From NCBI GenBank assembly GCA_018398805.1, contig JAGFBZ010000289.1, positions 3,799,001 through 3,863,000 of the forward strand: DNA of 64,000 nucleotides, read 5' to 3'. Shown here in pieces: positions 23,373 to 34,929 of this stretch (its first letter is position 1; each line of letters opens with the position of its first letter). A model generated the notes under the pieces. That model ran no database searches. It had not been told where the DNA came from and saw only the letters and a program-made list of their open reading frames with translations. A program made the position numbers and the translations under genes. The DNA comes from Hirundichthys speculiger (Eukaryota > Chordata > Actinopteri > Beloniformes > Exocoetidae).

Positions 23373-25199
23373 TCTAACAGGAAGAATTTTACCAAGCAAA
23401 AGATATTTCACTCCACTAATTCCCAGTTCCATTCAAGGCCCTCCTGAGAAAGGCAGTTCGGATATAGAGGGTTTGTGTGATAATGCTTTTTCCACCTAGG
23501 TAGTGTGCTGAGGGAAACCTTATATGTTTATCTTCTTTTTCAGAGGCAAGGCTTTCATCACTTCTGATATGATGACAAGGTGGACTAGACTTCTGATATG
23601 GTCTCTTGATTAACTCAGGCTTAGAATCAATCTCTGACTCACAAAACAAATAACTGATAAAACAACCCAGGGCAGGTCGAGACCTTTCTATTCTTTGGTA
23701 CTTTCTTTTATTGGGACAAAATCCCGACATATCTCATGAAGCAAACATTCGGAGTAAAATAACTTCCCTTTGTTCAGGGAGAAAAGCTGGTTGAAACAAG
23801 AAGGGTGGCCTTCTGTCTGAAACAACTGGAGTGAGAGGAGAGTTTAGAGAGTAAGAGAAAAAAGAACAATATACAAAATACAGACAAGTAAACCTACACG
23901 TTCTTGAGAATTCAGTCTAAAATATGAGACATGGTAACAAAATGATGGAAATAGAGTGAAAGAGTGACAGGAGGATGAGGTGGTCTGTATTTCATGGGAG
24001 CACAGTAGCATAGCATAGCATAGCATAGCAGCATGCAGTTAAAACTAATTCAGGGTCACCTGAGCTTACTCTGTGGATAATTTATTAAAAAAAAAAAAAA
24101 AACATTTTATGTTATTATTGAAATTTAGAATGGATGTCTGAAAAGTAATTGTGAGCTGGCTCCACATAAACTTGCTAAGACTCCTAAACCAAAGACTGCT
24201 AGAGCTGTACATTTACATTTTTCCTTTTTTTTAGTCACTGATATTGTAGGCCTTCATCTTCTTAATGATATATGCCTCTCTATGTTTCTTGGTTACACAA
24301 AGTTTTATTTGTCTTTCTTTCGAAAAAAGATTAAAAAAAAAAAAAGATTGAAAAAAGATTGAATACAATAAATAAATGAAATGTTGTGTCACTACTGTGT
24401 TCGGAGAACACATTAAAGTTGATGAAGCAGATCACACCCTGCTTTTGACCAGCAGTGCCAACACTTAATCGACCTATTGAACAAATTGACCTCAGTACAA
24501 ATTTCATATTATCACAGCCTCTCTTAAATAAACATCCATGCGATCATTTGGATTAATGTAATACATATTTCATCACTACTGGATACAGACATAGATACAC
24601 ATGTGCTCAGCTGAGGGAAGCTTGCTCCCTGTGAGAAAAGCAAGAACTGGGAAAGATCTGTTTTCCTCCTTTCAAGTCAAATGTAAAAGTAGGACAGCTT
24701 TTCATAAATGATCGAGTAAACAGATATGAAATAAGACTTAAATGCGATTTAAATGCTGCTGTGCAATTTGAAGTAGTTCTGTGCCCTGTTAGGAAGGCAC
24801 TTCAGACAGCTATTTATATGCCATTTAAAATTCACTTTCTTTCTGAAGTCAGCCATGGTTCAGTCCTTGCTTATCAACAGATGCATAGAATACTGTTTAC
24901 TACCGTATGGTAATGCACATGTATGATATGGTAATGCTTTTCTTTTTCCTGCCATTTGTAAATTATGTTGTGCCTGCGAGTTTATCTTTTCATGAGCTAG
25001 AAAAAAAAAGGTCTAATGGCCATGCAAGGGCATGCGAGGTATGCATCACATAACAATCAAAATTACCATCCAGTCCCATTTATCATAATCATTTATCGAT
25101 TCCATTCATTTACTTTTATTAACAGTCATAATCCTCCTTTAGTGGATTAATGAAGGGAGGTTTAAACTTTAAAACAGCATGCAGTTTTGCAGCCTATTG
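23373..25199. other. Unassigned AT-rich DNA
   Basis: No gene or repeat family recognised apart from a short pentanucleotide array at 24007-24031. A 104-codon minus-strand open frame (23416-23730) contains no motif. Confidence 0.4.
24007..24031. repeat. (ATAGC)n microsatellite
   Basis: Five tandem AGCAT/ATAGC units. Confidence 0.9.
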
Positions 25200-25560
25200 A
25201 GGCAGGGCCATTTCAGGGCTCTTTTAGAATTTTCCAAAGGCCACATGAGTTTTCTTGGTGCTTATTTGGGTCATTGTCATGTTAAAATGCAAATCTTCAC
25301 CCTAGATTAGGATTACGAGCACCCTTGAAATTATTTTCTCTCATGATGGCTCTCTGTTTTTCTGCAGATATATTTTTCTCTCTGCCATGACCAGTCTGCC
25401 AGGTCCTCTTGTAGGAAAAAGAAAAATACATTTCCACGTCCCCACTAAATGGCACTGTCATCATGTTTGATTGCTGAGGTTCCATTAATGCAACGTGGTT
25501 CTTTCTGGACATGCTTTTGACATTTATTGTCAAATGGCAAGTCTCTTTTTTTCCCCAGAT
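25200..25560 (-). mobile_element. Possible Tc1-like transposase remnant
   Basis: TGGGTCATTGTCATGTTAAA followed by ATGCAAATCTTCACCC resembles, on the opposite strand, the Tc1 block around the second catalytic Asp ('...QQDNDPKH...'), which in fish elements reads 'GGATCATTGTCTTGTTG'. CACTGTCATCATGTTTGATT could correspond to the 'KHGGGSVMVW' block. The rest is too decayed to read and no ends were found. Confidence 0.35.
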
Positions 25561-27783
25561 GATTTTGCTCTTATTTGTCTGAGTCATTCAGGGTAATTTT
25601 AGTTAAATTCGAGGGACCTTTTTGTTGTGAAAAAATAGGGCTCTCATTAATTCAAATTAAAAAAAAAAGGAATGCAGGACATTTCCCTTTTCTGATGAAG
25701 ACTTACAGCAATAAATACAACAATTCAATAATCATTCATGTATGATACTATAGACTTTAACCTTTTTAGTGAATCAAGCATTAGATTCTTCAATGAGTGA
25801 GGCTGGACTTGTTCATTTTTAAACTGCAACCAAACAAGAGGCCATTTGCAGAGTGGGAATCTTTTTCCTCACCCATTACATTGCATCATTTCCTTTCTCT
25901 CTATAGCACTCCATCTGTGCCTGTGAAAAGGTTCCTATTCTGCTCAATTAGACCCACTGTGTTCATGTTTCCTGGTCACATCTGCCAAGCAGCCTTGTCA
26001 GCTGCCAATCGGATGTTTCCAATTATTTTCTTTTCTTGTAGATATAGGGATGGATAGAAGGAAGCAAAGATGGGTTGAGAGTTTGGATCGATCTAAACAT
26101 CAAACATGTTAAAAGCAAAGCTTGTTATTTAGAACAAGAATGATCAGTACTGAAGTACTGAGGAGAAAAGCGACATCTTTATTTTATTATATCATAATAT
26201 CGGAGGAGAGAATTGTCATCCCATATTGTCACATTTCCCCATTGTATGTGAAGGATGGATTTCTAAAGACTTGCCCTCATGCAAGTCAAAGCCAGCCTGA
26301 GAGAACTAACAGCTGACCAAAAGACACATAAATGCTGTTTATCTTAATAGTGTGTTGTAGAATGAATCTTGGATACATGCACCGCAGTAGTCCTTGAATA
26401 TCCCCAGATTTATGGAGGCTGAAGCACTCAGTCTCTAAGAGACAAATTTACTTTCACAGACTCTTGGCCATCAATCACAATGTAACATCAACACCAAGGA
26501 CGTCCTGTTTTCTCTGACATCTGCCGGTTGACAAGCTCAAATTGACTGACACGGCAGAGCGGTTTATTACTTTCACCATTTGCGAGTTGCACGCTGAGTG
26601 TACACTATGCTGATTTGTGTGATCTCTGATATTCTCAAGATTGTTTATTCAAGATCACTGAATCATGATAAATTATATTAGTTAACTGATGAAAGTTAAA
26701 ATTGATTCATCAAGCTTTGCATGTGTAAGATTATTGTTCATTTTAGAGCAAAACTGCTGCTTTATTGCATGAAAATCCAGTCACACCCACCTAAGTTCAG
26801 ATCTAATAGAATAACTATATATTGTTCGGAAAGGTCGTGTTCATTTGGAGTGATGATGCATCACTGGAGGATTACTCCATCCACGAAGTGCATTAAGTAT
26901 ATGAGGCCGTTTTAGCATGTCACAGTTTGAAGAATCTCCTTTGGCTTGGCGATGTCGTAAAGGGAATCCTGGATCTCTGTAATAACATTAATACCTCTGA
27001 CAGGCCAAGAGAGGTGATGGTTCTCTTAAAGAAAAGAAAGCGAATTCACTGGATGGGATTTTGTGCAAATAACAAAATGAGAAATGGAATGACCAAAAAT
27101 GTATGAATTTATGAATGAGTTGGAGTCACACAGGTATTTTGATGCGACTGTTGTAGGATTTACTAATGAGAAAGGAAAAAACAACAACAAATATACTCTG
27201 TGTTTTTAAGTGAATTATTTATTGGATTGGGCAATGAGAGGTGTTTTCCAGGAACTCCTTTTGATTTTTATTCTGTGTATCGCTCTATGTTTAAACCTTC
27301 AGTCTGAGCCTGTGAGTGGGTCCTGGGATGGATCCATATTTGCTAGGAAAACTGTCGTGGTTCCATCTGGCAGTACTTTAAAGGACTTTGGGACATCCAG
27401 GAGTTCATCAATAATCATTGGCATCATGAAAAGTTTATTCATTCAGGGCTTGAGAACAGACACTGGTTTCCCTGTTGGAATCATATTAATGTGAGACATC
27501 CTTTAATATTACTCTCTCACATTGTTGCCTCTAAAAAATAGAGGACATTTGTAGTGATGCAGTTTTAATGGCAGTTTTACAAGGGAGCGAGAGAGCGAAA
27601 AGGCTGCCGTATAAACACTTATACATCAAGATACTTAAAAAAAGGCAACGTGCTATTTCTTTTGTTTATATTTGTAAATCAGTGTAAAACAACTAGCCTA
27701 ACTGTGATTTTTTTTTTAATTTAAAAAAGTTGTTTTACAAGGATATTTCTTATAAAACTGAAATGATTACCAAAAGTATCCAA
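25561..27783. other. Unassigned AT-rich DNA
   Basis: No named gene or repeat. Open frames at 25797-26057 and 27210-27494 (both plus, 86 and 94 codons) lack recognised domains. Confidence 0.4.
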
Positions 27784-29055
27784 TACAGTGATCCCTTAAT
27801 TTCCGCGGTTAAAGGGGACCGGCGTCCCCCCGCGAAAATCAAAATCCACGAACTGGAGCTGGAGCCCCCCAGCCTAAATAACGTGTTTAAAATATGTTTA
27901 AAACCCGCAAAAAAGTAGCAAAAAAGTTACCTTCACAGCCTCTGGTCTCTGAACCGTAGTAAAGAAACAGCTGGTATTGTGTTATTTTTGGCTCGTAATT
28001 AACACGCTAACACGCTAACAACAACAAAAGAAAAAGTCCAGTTTTCTCTGCATGGAACGAGCACTTTATTCTGGCGCTGCAGGAACTTGTAACATCACAC
28101 AGGTTGTATTGTTCGGCTCCTGTCGGTTAACAGAGAATGTAAATCTATACACGCTGGACTGCTGTTTATGCTCACTCCACTTTTTCATCTAACCCCGTTT
28201 TCTTCTGCTGTCCCACGACACACACACACTCCATTACCCATAAGGCCACACCATTACCCATGAGGCCACCTTCTTAAAGGGGCCAGGCTGGCTCACAACA
28301 TTTCTTTGCAGTGAGAGAACGCTCACAACATTCTGTGAATCTTCCGCAATTTTTTCTTGATTTTTCATGATATTATATATTTATGAAAAAGCCGCGAATA
28401 ACTAAAACTGCGGAACCTAACCTTTCTGTCATGTTCGGGTCAAATCTGACCGATTTCCTACTTTCATCAATCATAAACATTGTGTTTTACATTTGATTGT
28501 CTCGGGGCCTTATGATATCCTCCACACTAGCCATTTGAACATATATAATTGCTGATCACCACTTTCTCTGAATTTTGAGTAGTTTATTCAACTTTGTAAC
28601 ACCTGTGGTGTTCCCAGTCAAAAATGACCGACATAGGAAATTAATAGGTGACCCCAGATTATGTTCATCCATCAGATTGTACACAACCACAAATACACCA
28701 CCATACACACACACACACCACCCCACCCCACATGAACCCCTTTCAGACTGAACAAATAGGTGTCTCCTCTTCCTACCTCATTCCTGTGCTTATGTGCCCA
28801 TCCCCCCACATGAACCACACTTTCCAAACTAAATGTATAACACTAACACTTGTTCCACATTTCAAAGTCAACAATTAGGTGTTTATTATGAGAACCGTCT
28901 CTTTCCCAGGCTTATGTGCCCATCCTCCCACGTGAACCGCACTTTCCGATACAAAATGTATCATATCTTCTCAGAGACCCCTTATATATAGTTTTTTTTG
29001 TGTGCATTGCCCTCATTTTACTATGAACACATTGACTAGGCGCCCGATCAGATGA

Positions 29056-29247
29056 TTTCTTGTCAGAGAAGCTCTGGAACTTTTATTTCAACCTGATGAA
29101 CAGGGGATTGAAGTTCAACCAGAAATAGAGGAAGATGTCTCAGAAATAGAAGACAACATTGATCCTGATTTGATCCAGACCATTGTGAGACCGACCAGTC
29201 AACAGCTCCCACCACTTCTCTGGGCTGTGGGATCTGTCCAGTGCTGA
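29056..29247 (+). pseudogene. piggyBac-like transposase N-terminal remnant
   Basis: The frame reads FLVREALELLFQPDEQG, then QPEIEEDVSEIEDN and PDLIQTIVRPTSQQLPPL. This is the acidic N-terminal region usual in piggyBac-like transposases, with no catalytic Asp yet. An ATG at 29024 lies one frame off, so a 1-base indel separates the natural start from this frame. The frame runs into the hairpin array and stops at about 29247. The region is non-catalytic even in intact proteins. The call depends on its position inside a TTAA-flanked element and on the second fragment downstream. Confidence 0.6.
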
Positions 29248-29750
29248 ATGTGAATGTTCAGCACTGGATAGCTCCCACCACTTCTACGGGCTGTGGGAGC
29301 TGTCCAGTGCTGAATGTGAATGTTCAGCACCGGACAGCTCCCACCACTTCAGCACTGGACAGCTCCCACCACATCTCCAGGCTGTGGGAGCTGTCCAGTG
29401 CTGAACGTGAACATTCAGCACCGGACAGCTCCCACCACTCCACTTCTCCGGGCTGTGGGAGCTGTCCAGTGCTGAATGTGAATGTTCAGCACCGGACAGC
29501 TCCCACCACTTCAGCACTGGACAGCTCCCACCACATCTCCAGGCTGTGGGAGCTGTCCGGTGCTGAACGTGAATGTTCAGCACCGGACAGCTCCCACCAC
29601 TCCACTTCTCCGGGCTGTGGGAGCTGTCTAGTGCTGAATGTGAATGTTCAGCACCGAATAGCTCCCACCACAGCCCGGAGAAGTGGTGGGAGCTGTTCGG
29701 TGCTGAACATTCACATTCGAGCCCACAGCCCAGTGTAGCGGTGGGAGCTG
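29195..29750. repeat. Array of alternating hairpins inside the piggyBac-like element
   Basis: Two inverted-repeat modules alternate. Module A is CAGCTCCCACCAC with a short spacer and GTGGGAGCTG. Module B is CCAGTGCTGAA, an 8-base loop of the TGTGAATG type, and TTCAGCACTGG. The A+B period is about 65 bases (sometimes with an extra inverted copy) and recurs about eight times, with sequence identity high enough to keep open frames on both strands (29241-29738 plus, 29284-29583 minus). Those frames are by-products of the repeat, not genes. Confidence 0.9.
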
Positions 29751-29766
29751 TCCCGTGATATTCCAG

Positions 29767-29862
29767 TCCAAGGATGGCAATTTCCTTTGGTATTCATCCA
29801 CCCAGGAAAGAGGAGGAAGAGCAAGAATAGAAAATATTGTTAGGATGCCACTCCTGTGTGTG
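29767..29862 (+). pseudogene. piggyBac-like transposase internal scrap
   Basis: SKDGNFLWYSS followed by GGRARIENIVRMP matches the segment preceding the catalytic domain in piggyBac-like proteins ('SKDG..W.........GR....NIVR..PG'). It lies directly after the hairpin array and runs into a C homopolymer at 29884. Everything downstream, including the DDD triad and the cysteine-rich C-terminus, is missing. Together with 29056-29247 it brackets the array, so the array either replaced or expanded within a coding segment. Confidence 0.6.
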
Positions 29863-29883
29863 AAGACACATGTGAAGACACAG

Positions 29884-29929
<46 letters not shown>

Positions 29930-29931
29930 AC

Positions 29932-29962
<31 letters not shown>
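29884..29962. repeat. (C)32(AC)n compound microsatellite
   Basis: A C homopolymer of about 32 bases followed by about 23 AC units with one AA break. Similar (C)n(AC)n tracts are at 41756 and 47940, also inside transposons. Confidence 0.95.
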
Positions 29963-29963
<1 letters not shown>

Positions 29964-30295
29964 TGATAGGCTCATGTTGATATGTGAATTTGGTCACTGT
30001 TTTGTGTTTTTGTTACTTTCTTTTTACAATAAATGATAATTTTGGAATACAATTGACTATTTCTGTGTCTATTTTATGTATATTCACTGCAGTTATTCAT
30101 ATAAACCAGTGGTCTGAGACATTGTTTACAGCTTAAAAAGGAGTTAAATAAAATTTGGTGTTAATCAGTGGTTTTTCTGTTAATGTAGGAGCAGTTAAAA
30201 CAGGCCGGTCAAATTTGACTGGGAACACTAAAGTAAGGGGGGAGAAACGAACACGATACAAAGGTTAAAGCATGAATTGGCAAGGGATCACTGTA

Positions 30296-31250
30296 CAACA
30301 TCTTCTAAGGGCTTTTTGTCAAAAAACTAAAAGGGTCCCCTTAATCCTGGTTTTGTTTTTTGTTTTTGTTTTTTTAGGTTTGAATTATTAGACTAAATTA
30401 ATTAATGCATAACAGAGAAATAGTCAGTTTAAGGGTGTGAAAATAAGTCTCTCCTTCCTTGCATCTTTGCTGACTGACAACTACAGAAAGACTGAATGAC
30501 AAATCCAGCAAGGTTGATCCGGTCAAAAAGGTAGAGCTGAGATGTGCATTTTTATATTTTTTTGTTTAAAATCTATTTTTTCTGAAGCAATCATGAATGA
30601 ACATGTCGTGCGTCTGCTTAACTGCTCGCTCCTCTCTCTCATAATTTCTTTTCAGCTCCTAACTTAAAACTTTTTTATGCTCTCGACAACTTTACAATGG
30701 GCATGTCTCGCGTGATGTGCATTAAATGTGAAATGACTGAGGCAGAAGGCAAAAACATTCTGTAATGTAATCCCCACCTTGAAAGAGCAGTTACTCTCAG
30801 AAGAACTGCACAGTCAAGGCCATTTTGGTACTTCATTTAGCACATTATTCAAGTGATCAAAATGGAAGGGAGAGTCCCCAGTCTATAGGGAACATTCCTG
30901 CAGAGCTGATTACTGATGCAATATGATGAAAGATGTCAAGATGAAATGGAAAAGCCTGACATAAAAACCAGAAGGAGTGGTATCTGAGGAATCGAAGGAA
31001 TAATAAAACAAACTATGTTTCACGATATTGATAAGGACATATGAATGAGACATATGTTCTTTGGGTTAAGACATAATTGATGAGTTTCTGTATCAGCTAA
31101 GAACATAATTAGCAGTTTATGAAAAATTAAAACATATACATGTGTATGTGTGTATGAAATTAAGAGCTAACATTCTCAGCTCCAACTTACATCAGTGAAA
31201 TAGGTTTTCATTATGCACTACACATTATATATATAATATATTTATAAAAA
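30296..31250. other. Unassigned AT-rich DNA
   Basis: Nothing recognised between the pogo-like MITE and the next element. Homopolymers and a short TGTATGTG run (31140-31155) are the only structure seen. Confidence 0.4.
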
Positions 31251-32850
31251 TACAATCGCAAGTCCGAAAAAGTTGTGACACTGTAAAATGTAAACAAAAA
31301 CAGAATGCAATGATTTATGGTTTATGCAAATGTCATAAACCCCATCTTTTATTGCCAGTAACAAAAAGAACATATAAGATGTTGAAACTGAGACATTTTA
31401 CCATTTCATGGAAAATATTGTCATTTTGACAATAGCAGCAACACATCTCAAAGTTTACCACTGTGTAGCATCCTCTCTTCTTTTAATGACTGCCTGGGAA
31501 GTGAGGAGACCAGTTACTAGAGTTATAGGAGTTATAGGAGACAACTGTTGTCCCATTCTTGTCTGATGCAGGATTCTAGCAGCTCAGCAGTCCTGGACCT
31601 TCGTAGATGGACCATTTTAGGATGTGCCAGACATTTTGATTGGTCAAAGGTCTGGACTGCAGGCAGGCCAGTTCAGTACTCAGCCTCTTCTTCTCCCAAG
31701 CCATGCTGCTGTGATGGATGCAGTATGTGGTTTAGCATTGTCTTGCTGAAATAGGCCTTCCCTGAAAGAGATGTTTGTCTGGATGGGAGCAGATGCTGCT
31801 CCTAAACCTCTCTGTACTCTTCAGTTTTGATGATACCTTTCTAGATGCGTAAGTATAGGCACCTGATTTGAACTTTTGAACTGTCTGCTAATAACTAGCT
31901 GGATGGTCTTTCTCCTCTTTAGTCCCCAGGAGTTGTCATTCATGGTTTTCAAAGAAAATTCAAAATTTTGATTCATCTGACAACAGAACTGTTTTTGATT
32001 TTGCCTCAGACCATTTTAGATGAGCTTTGGGCCAGAGGAAATGGTAGCATTTCTGTATGGTGTTCATATGGCTTCCTCTTTGCATGATACAGCTTTAACT
32101 TGCATTTGTGGATTATATAGGGAACTGTGTTTACAGATAGTTATTTCTGGAAGTCTTCCAGAGCCCATGCAGTGATGTCCAGTGGAGAATCATGTCTGTA
32201 TTTAATGAAGTGCAGCCTGAGGCCAAAAATCATGCACATTCAGTTTTGACCTTCTACCTTTTACCCAGCACACAGATACTCTTTGCAATTCTGTGAATCT
32301 TTTGGTGATATTAGAGACTGTAGATAGTGGGATCTTCAATGTATTTGCAATTTTACATTGAGGAACATTTTTCTGCAATTGTTCTGCAGTTTTTAGACAG
32401 TTTGTTGCAGATTGGTGAACCTCTGCCCATCTTTACATTCAAGATGGTCTGCCTCTCTGAAATGCTCCTTTTATAGCCAGTCATGTTACTCCCACATATG
32501 AGCCTGATCCTGCTCAAGTTTTCTTCCTCTTAAAGTGGAGTTTTTCCTTGCCACTGTTTGGCTTAAAGATTTTTTTCTCCCGCTGTGGGAGTTTTTTACT
32601 TGCCATCATCCTTGATTAGGATTTAATATTATAATTTTAGTTAATGATATTTGCCCAGGGGTTATCCTCTGGGTCTCTGTAAAGCACCTAAAGGCAATTG
32701 ACATTGTAACAGACACTATATAAATAAACTTGAATTGAACTGAATTGAATTGAAATGACTCAATTTCAACATCTGATATGTTATTTATGTACCACTGGGA
32801 ATAAAATATTGGTTTATGAGATTTGAAAATCATTATATTGTGAATAACAC
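31251..32850 (-). mobile_element. IS630/Tc1-type transposon with long terminal inverted repeats, dead
   Basis: The left part (31300-31405) and right part (32755-32845) are inverted copies over at least 80 bases: CATCTTATATGTTCTTTTTG reverse-complemented from the left corresponds to CATCTGATATGTTATTTATG on the right. On the minus strand the interior reads RHDSPLDITAWALEDFQK (about 32195-32140). Near the left it reads VLNWPACSPDL and a stop before PI (31685-31640), the Tc1/IS630 block just ahead of the catalytic Glu. Many stops and frame changes. An L2 LINE tail is inserted near the right end. This is a common fish family; its Repbase name is not asserted. Confidence 0.75.
32495..32755 (+). mobile_element. 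L2-type LINE 3' tail
   Basis: AAGTGGAGTTTTTCCTTGCC, then TCTCTGTAAAGCACCTAAAG, CACTATATAAATAAACTTGA and a terminal (ATTGA)n array is the standard L2 3' end of fish genomes. It interrupts the preceding transposon: element sequence stops near TCATGTTACTCCC and resumes with AATGACTCAATTTCAACATC. The copy is 5'-truncated, as usual for target-primed insertion. Confidence 0.85.
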
Positions 32851-34929
32851 ATATTGTAATACGTCATATGTAATAAGTAGGTTGTATTAGCCTAGTTTTA
32901 AGACCCTGTGGGAACGAGATTTTGGCGTTCTATTCCTGATGCATAAATCCTTAAAGCTGAATTGTTAAGTTTTTTCAATCTTTTTTTTACATTAGAGTAT
33001 GAAAAAGAATGATACAGTATGCTGGTCTACTCCACTTTTTACAATTAAATACATTACAGACTGGAGAAATTACATGATATCTTAGATCTCTCTTTCTCTC
33101 TCTTTTTTTTTTTTTTTTTTTGGCAATAGTGGCCTTTATTGACAGTGAAGAGAAGAAGAGAGCAATCCTAGAAAGACCTAAGATAATCATAGAATCCTTT
33201 GGCTCCCAGGTGTCTGGTGATGGCCCTAAGTTTGAAGAAAGCAACCACCAACAAAGACAGGTGAGCAGGTGTATTTTATCAGCCATAACTTTACAACTGT
33301 CTGCTTCTCATTGAGTAAGTCCTCCCATGGGCTCCCAAAAAAATTCTTACCAGTCAGGGTCTGGAAAAAAAAAAAACATCTGGGGGTGTCTTGGAGTGTC
33401 AGACACCAAACTGTTAGCAGTAGAACTTTTTGGGTCTGATGAATTGTGAGATGGTGGTCTCTGTGAATTAGGATTGGTTTCTGGGGAATTTGTAAACCAA
33501 ATGAACAATGGTGAGCACTTCCAAGAAGAAACTGTCATGTGGCCCACTGTGGCCTATTGGATGGCCCACAGAGTGTTGATGTTGCCACTTTCGGGGGGCT
33601 GACATTGCTGCCGTTGCATCCACTCAGAACAAAATTACAACCTGTTGCCTATGCTGAGTAGAACACAGATAGCATTTTTTTCAGCTGTCAGGAAATCATG
33701 GTAATCAGATGTGTGAGTGACAACTAAATTATTTTCCCTCTCTTTTATCAAATTGAATATATACTGGATTGACAAATGAATTGCAGCAATCTCCTCTGCA
33801 TCTGTTGGTATTTTTGTTTATCAACACCCTCTTATCTCGGTCCTTTGAAGTCATGCATTCCTCAGTTTTAGCTTTCATCTTTTATGAATGATTTATATTA
33901 CTACTTTGTATATTTGACACCTTAACTGGGATGTTTTAGCTGTCATTTGGTGGTCAGTGTCTCTTCTTTGTGGGACTTTTACTGTTGTGGCCAGTCAAAT
34001 GACTGGGATTATTTCCAGAGATCTGCTGTTTATGACACGGCCAGTTTTGACTGTGATTATATGGTTGAGCCACATACATCACCCAACCTCATCTGTTAGG
34101 CACATGCATGAGTCTTTCTCCTCTGGTCCCCATGGGTATATCCAGGTATACTTATCTGGATATAAAAATGAAAACTATGTAACATATGTAACATCCTTGA
34201 ATACAAATTCTCTAAATGAAGAAATCATATTTTAGCGTGCATGCACCAGAAGATGTAACAGTCAAGAGAGACTGTATGCAGATTTAGTGTGATTCTGTAA
34301 TTTTTTCAAATATAATTCTGGTGAAGCAGTCAATCACTACTGTATTGATATGCTTGTCTGTGATGGATTTGGTTGATTGCTATGTTGAAAGCTGCACATT
34401 TCATATTCTTTCTCATATGAGAAAGTGACATACCAATCCTCTGATCTTGCCAGTTTAAATTCAGACCATGATGCCTTCCCTCAGACCACAAGGGAAATTA
34501 ATAAATGATTAAAGTCTAGTGGAGTCAAGGGAAAGAATGGTAAAGAGGGATAATGGCGTATTGCTGAATGATGCTATCTCGCTGCAGTCAGGGTTATGTC
34601 TCCATCTACTAGTGTGTTTTAAGAGAAGGCTATGCCTGGCGGCCTTTTTGTTGACAGGTGTCCCTAAAAGGACACAGAGGCTGATTATATTTAAACAACT
34701 CCCTCAAGTCGTATTTAAACCTTGAAATTGTAATACAGTTTCAATGTAACATACTTATACTGCATATAACCTCAAATTTTGCTTTATTTCTCTTTGCTGC
34801 TTAGGAATCACAAACATACTAGACTTCAGTTATCTGGCTGGTTATTATAATGAAATCATTCTCAACTGGCTTATATAACCTAGGTTTCTCTTCTGAAAGA
34901 AGAAAGGTGATATTAAGGAGTTGATATCA
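32851..34929. other. Mostly unassigned DNA with a possible SINE fragment
   Basis: No gene recognised. 33095-33180 (T run, then GGCAATAGTGGCCTTTATTG and ACAGTGAAGAG) resembles the tail side of the SINE at 12225, but its head is absent. Short open frames, including 33957-34235 (plus, 92 codons), have no motif. Confidence 0.4.
33095..33180 (-). repeat. Possible headless tRNA-derived SINE fragment
   Basis: A T-rich tract followed by AATAGTGGCCTTTATTGACA and GTGAAGAG parallels CACAAGTGGTCTTTAGCTAG and AGTGAAGAGGAGAC of the SINE at 12225-12382. Divergence is high and no A or B box is present. Confidence 0.35.

Larger units (their letters stand above)
28421..30264 (+). mobile_element. piggyBac-like transposon, internally rearranged
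   Basis: Termini CCTTTCTGTCATGTTCG (left) and, reverse-complemented, CCTTTGTATCGTGTTCG (right) match at 14 of 17 positions. The flanks are CTAA (28417-28420, one substitution) and TTAA (30265-30268), the piggyBac target. Just inside the ends are short inverted motifs of the GGTCAAAnnTGACC type (28437-28452, 30208-30230). A broken transposase start is followed by the hairpin array, a second transposase scrap, a (C)n(AC)n run and a 3' region with AATAAA at about 30029. Confidence 0.85.
27786..30293. mobile_element. pogo/Tigger-like MITE interrupted by a piggyBac-like element
   Basis: Left end CAGTGATCCCTTAATTTCCG, right end CAAGGGATCACTG, each flanked by TA (27784-27785 and 30294-30295). Removing the piggyBac-like insert (28421-30264) and one TTAA rejoins GCGAATAACTAAAACTGCGG to AAGCATGAATTGG, giving a MITE of about 660 bp. 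The left interior shares GGGGACCGGCG and CCCGCGAAAATCAAAATCC with the truncated copy at 19362. There is no transposase of its own. A TA target and these termini fit the Tc1/mariner/pogo group; the exact family is inferred. Confidence 0.8.

Noticed and set aside
29241..29738. 165-codon frame with repeated SAPDSSHH units
   Set aside because: It follows the hairpin array and has a mirror frame on the other strand; the piggyBac frame stops before it.
29628..30036. Open frames rich in Pro, Gly, Val-Cys and Thr-His around 29.6-30.0 kb
   Set aside because: They read through the hairpin array and the poly-C/(AC)n tract, not genes.
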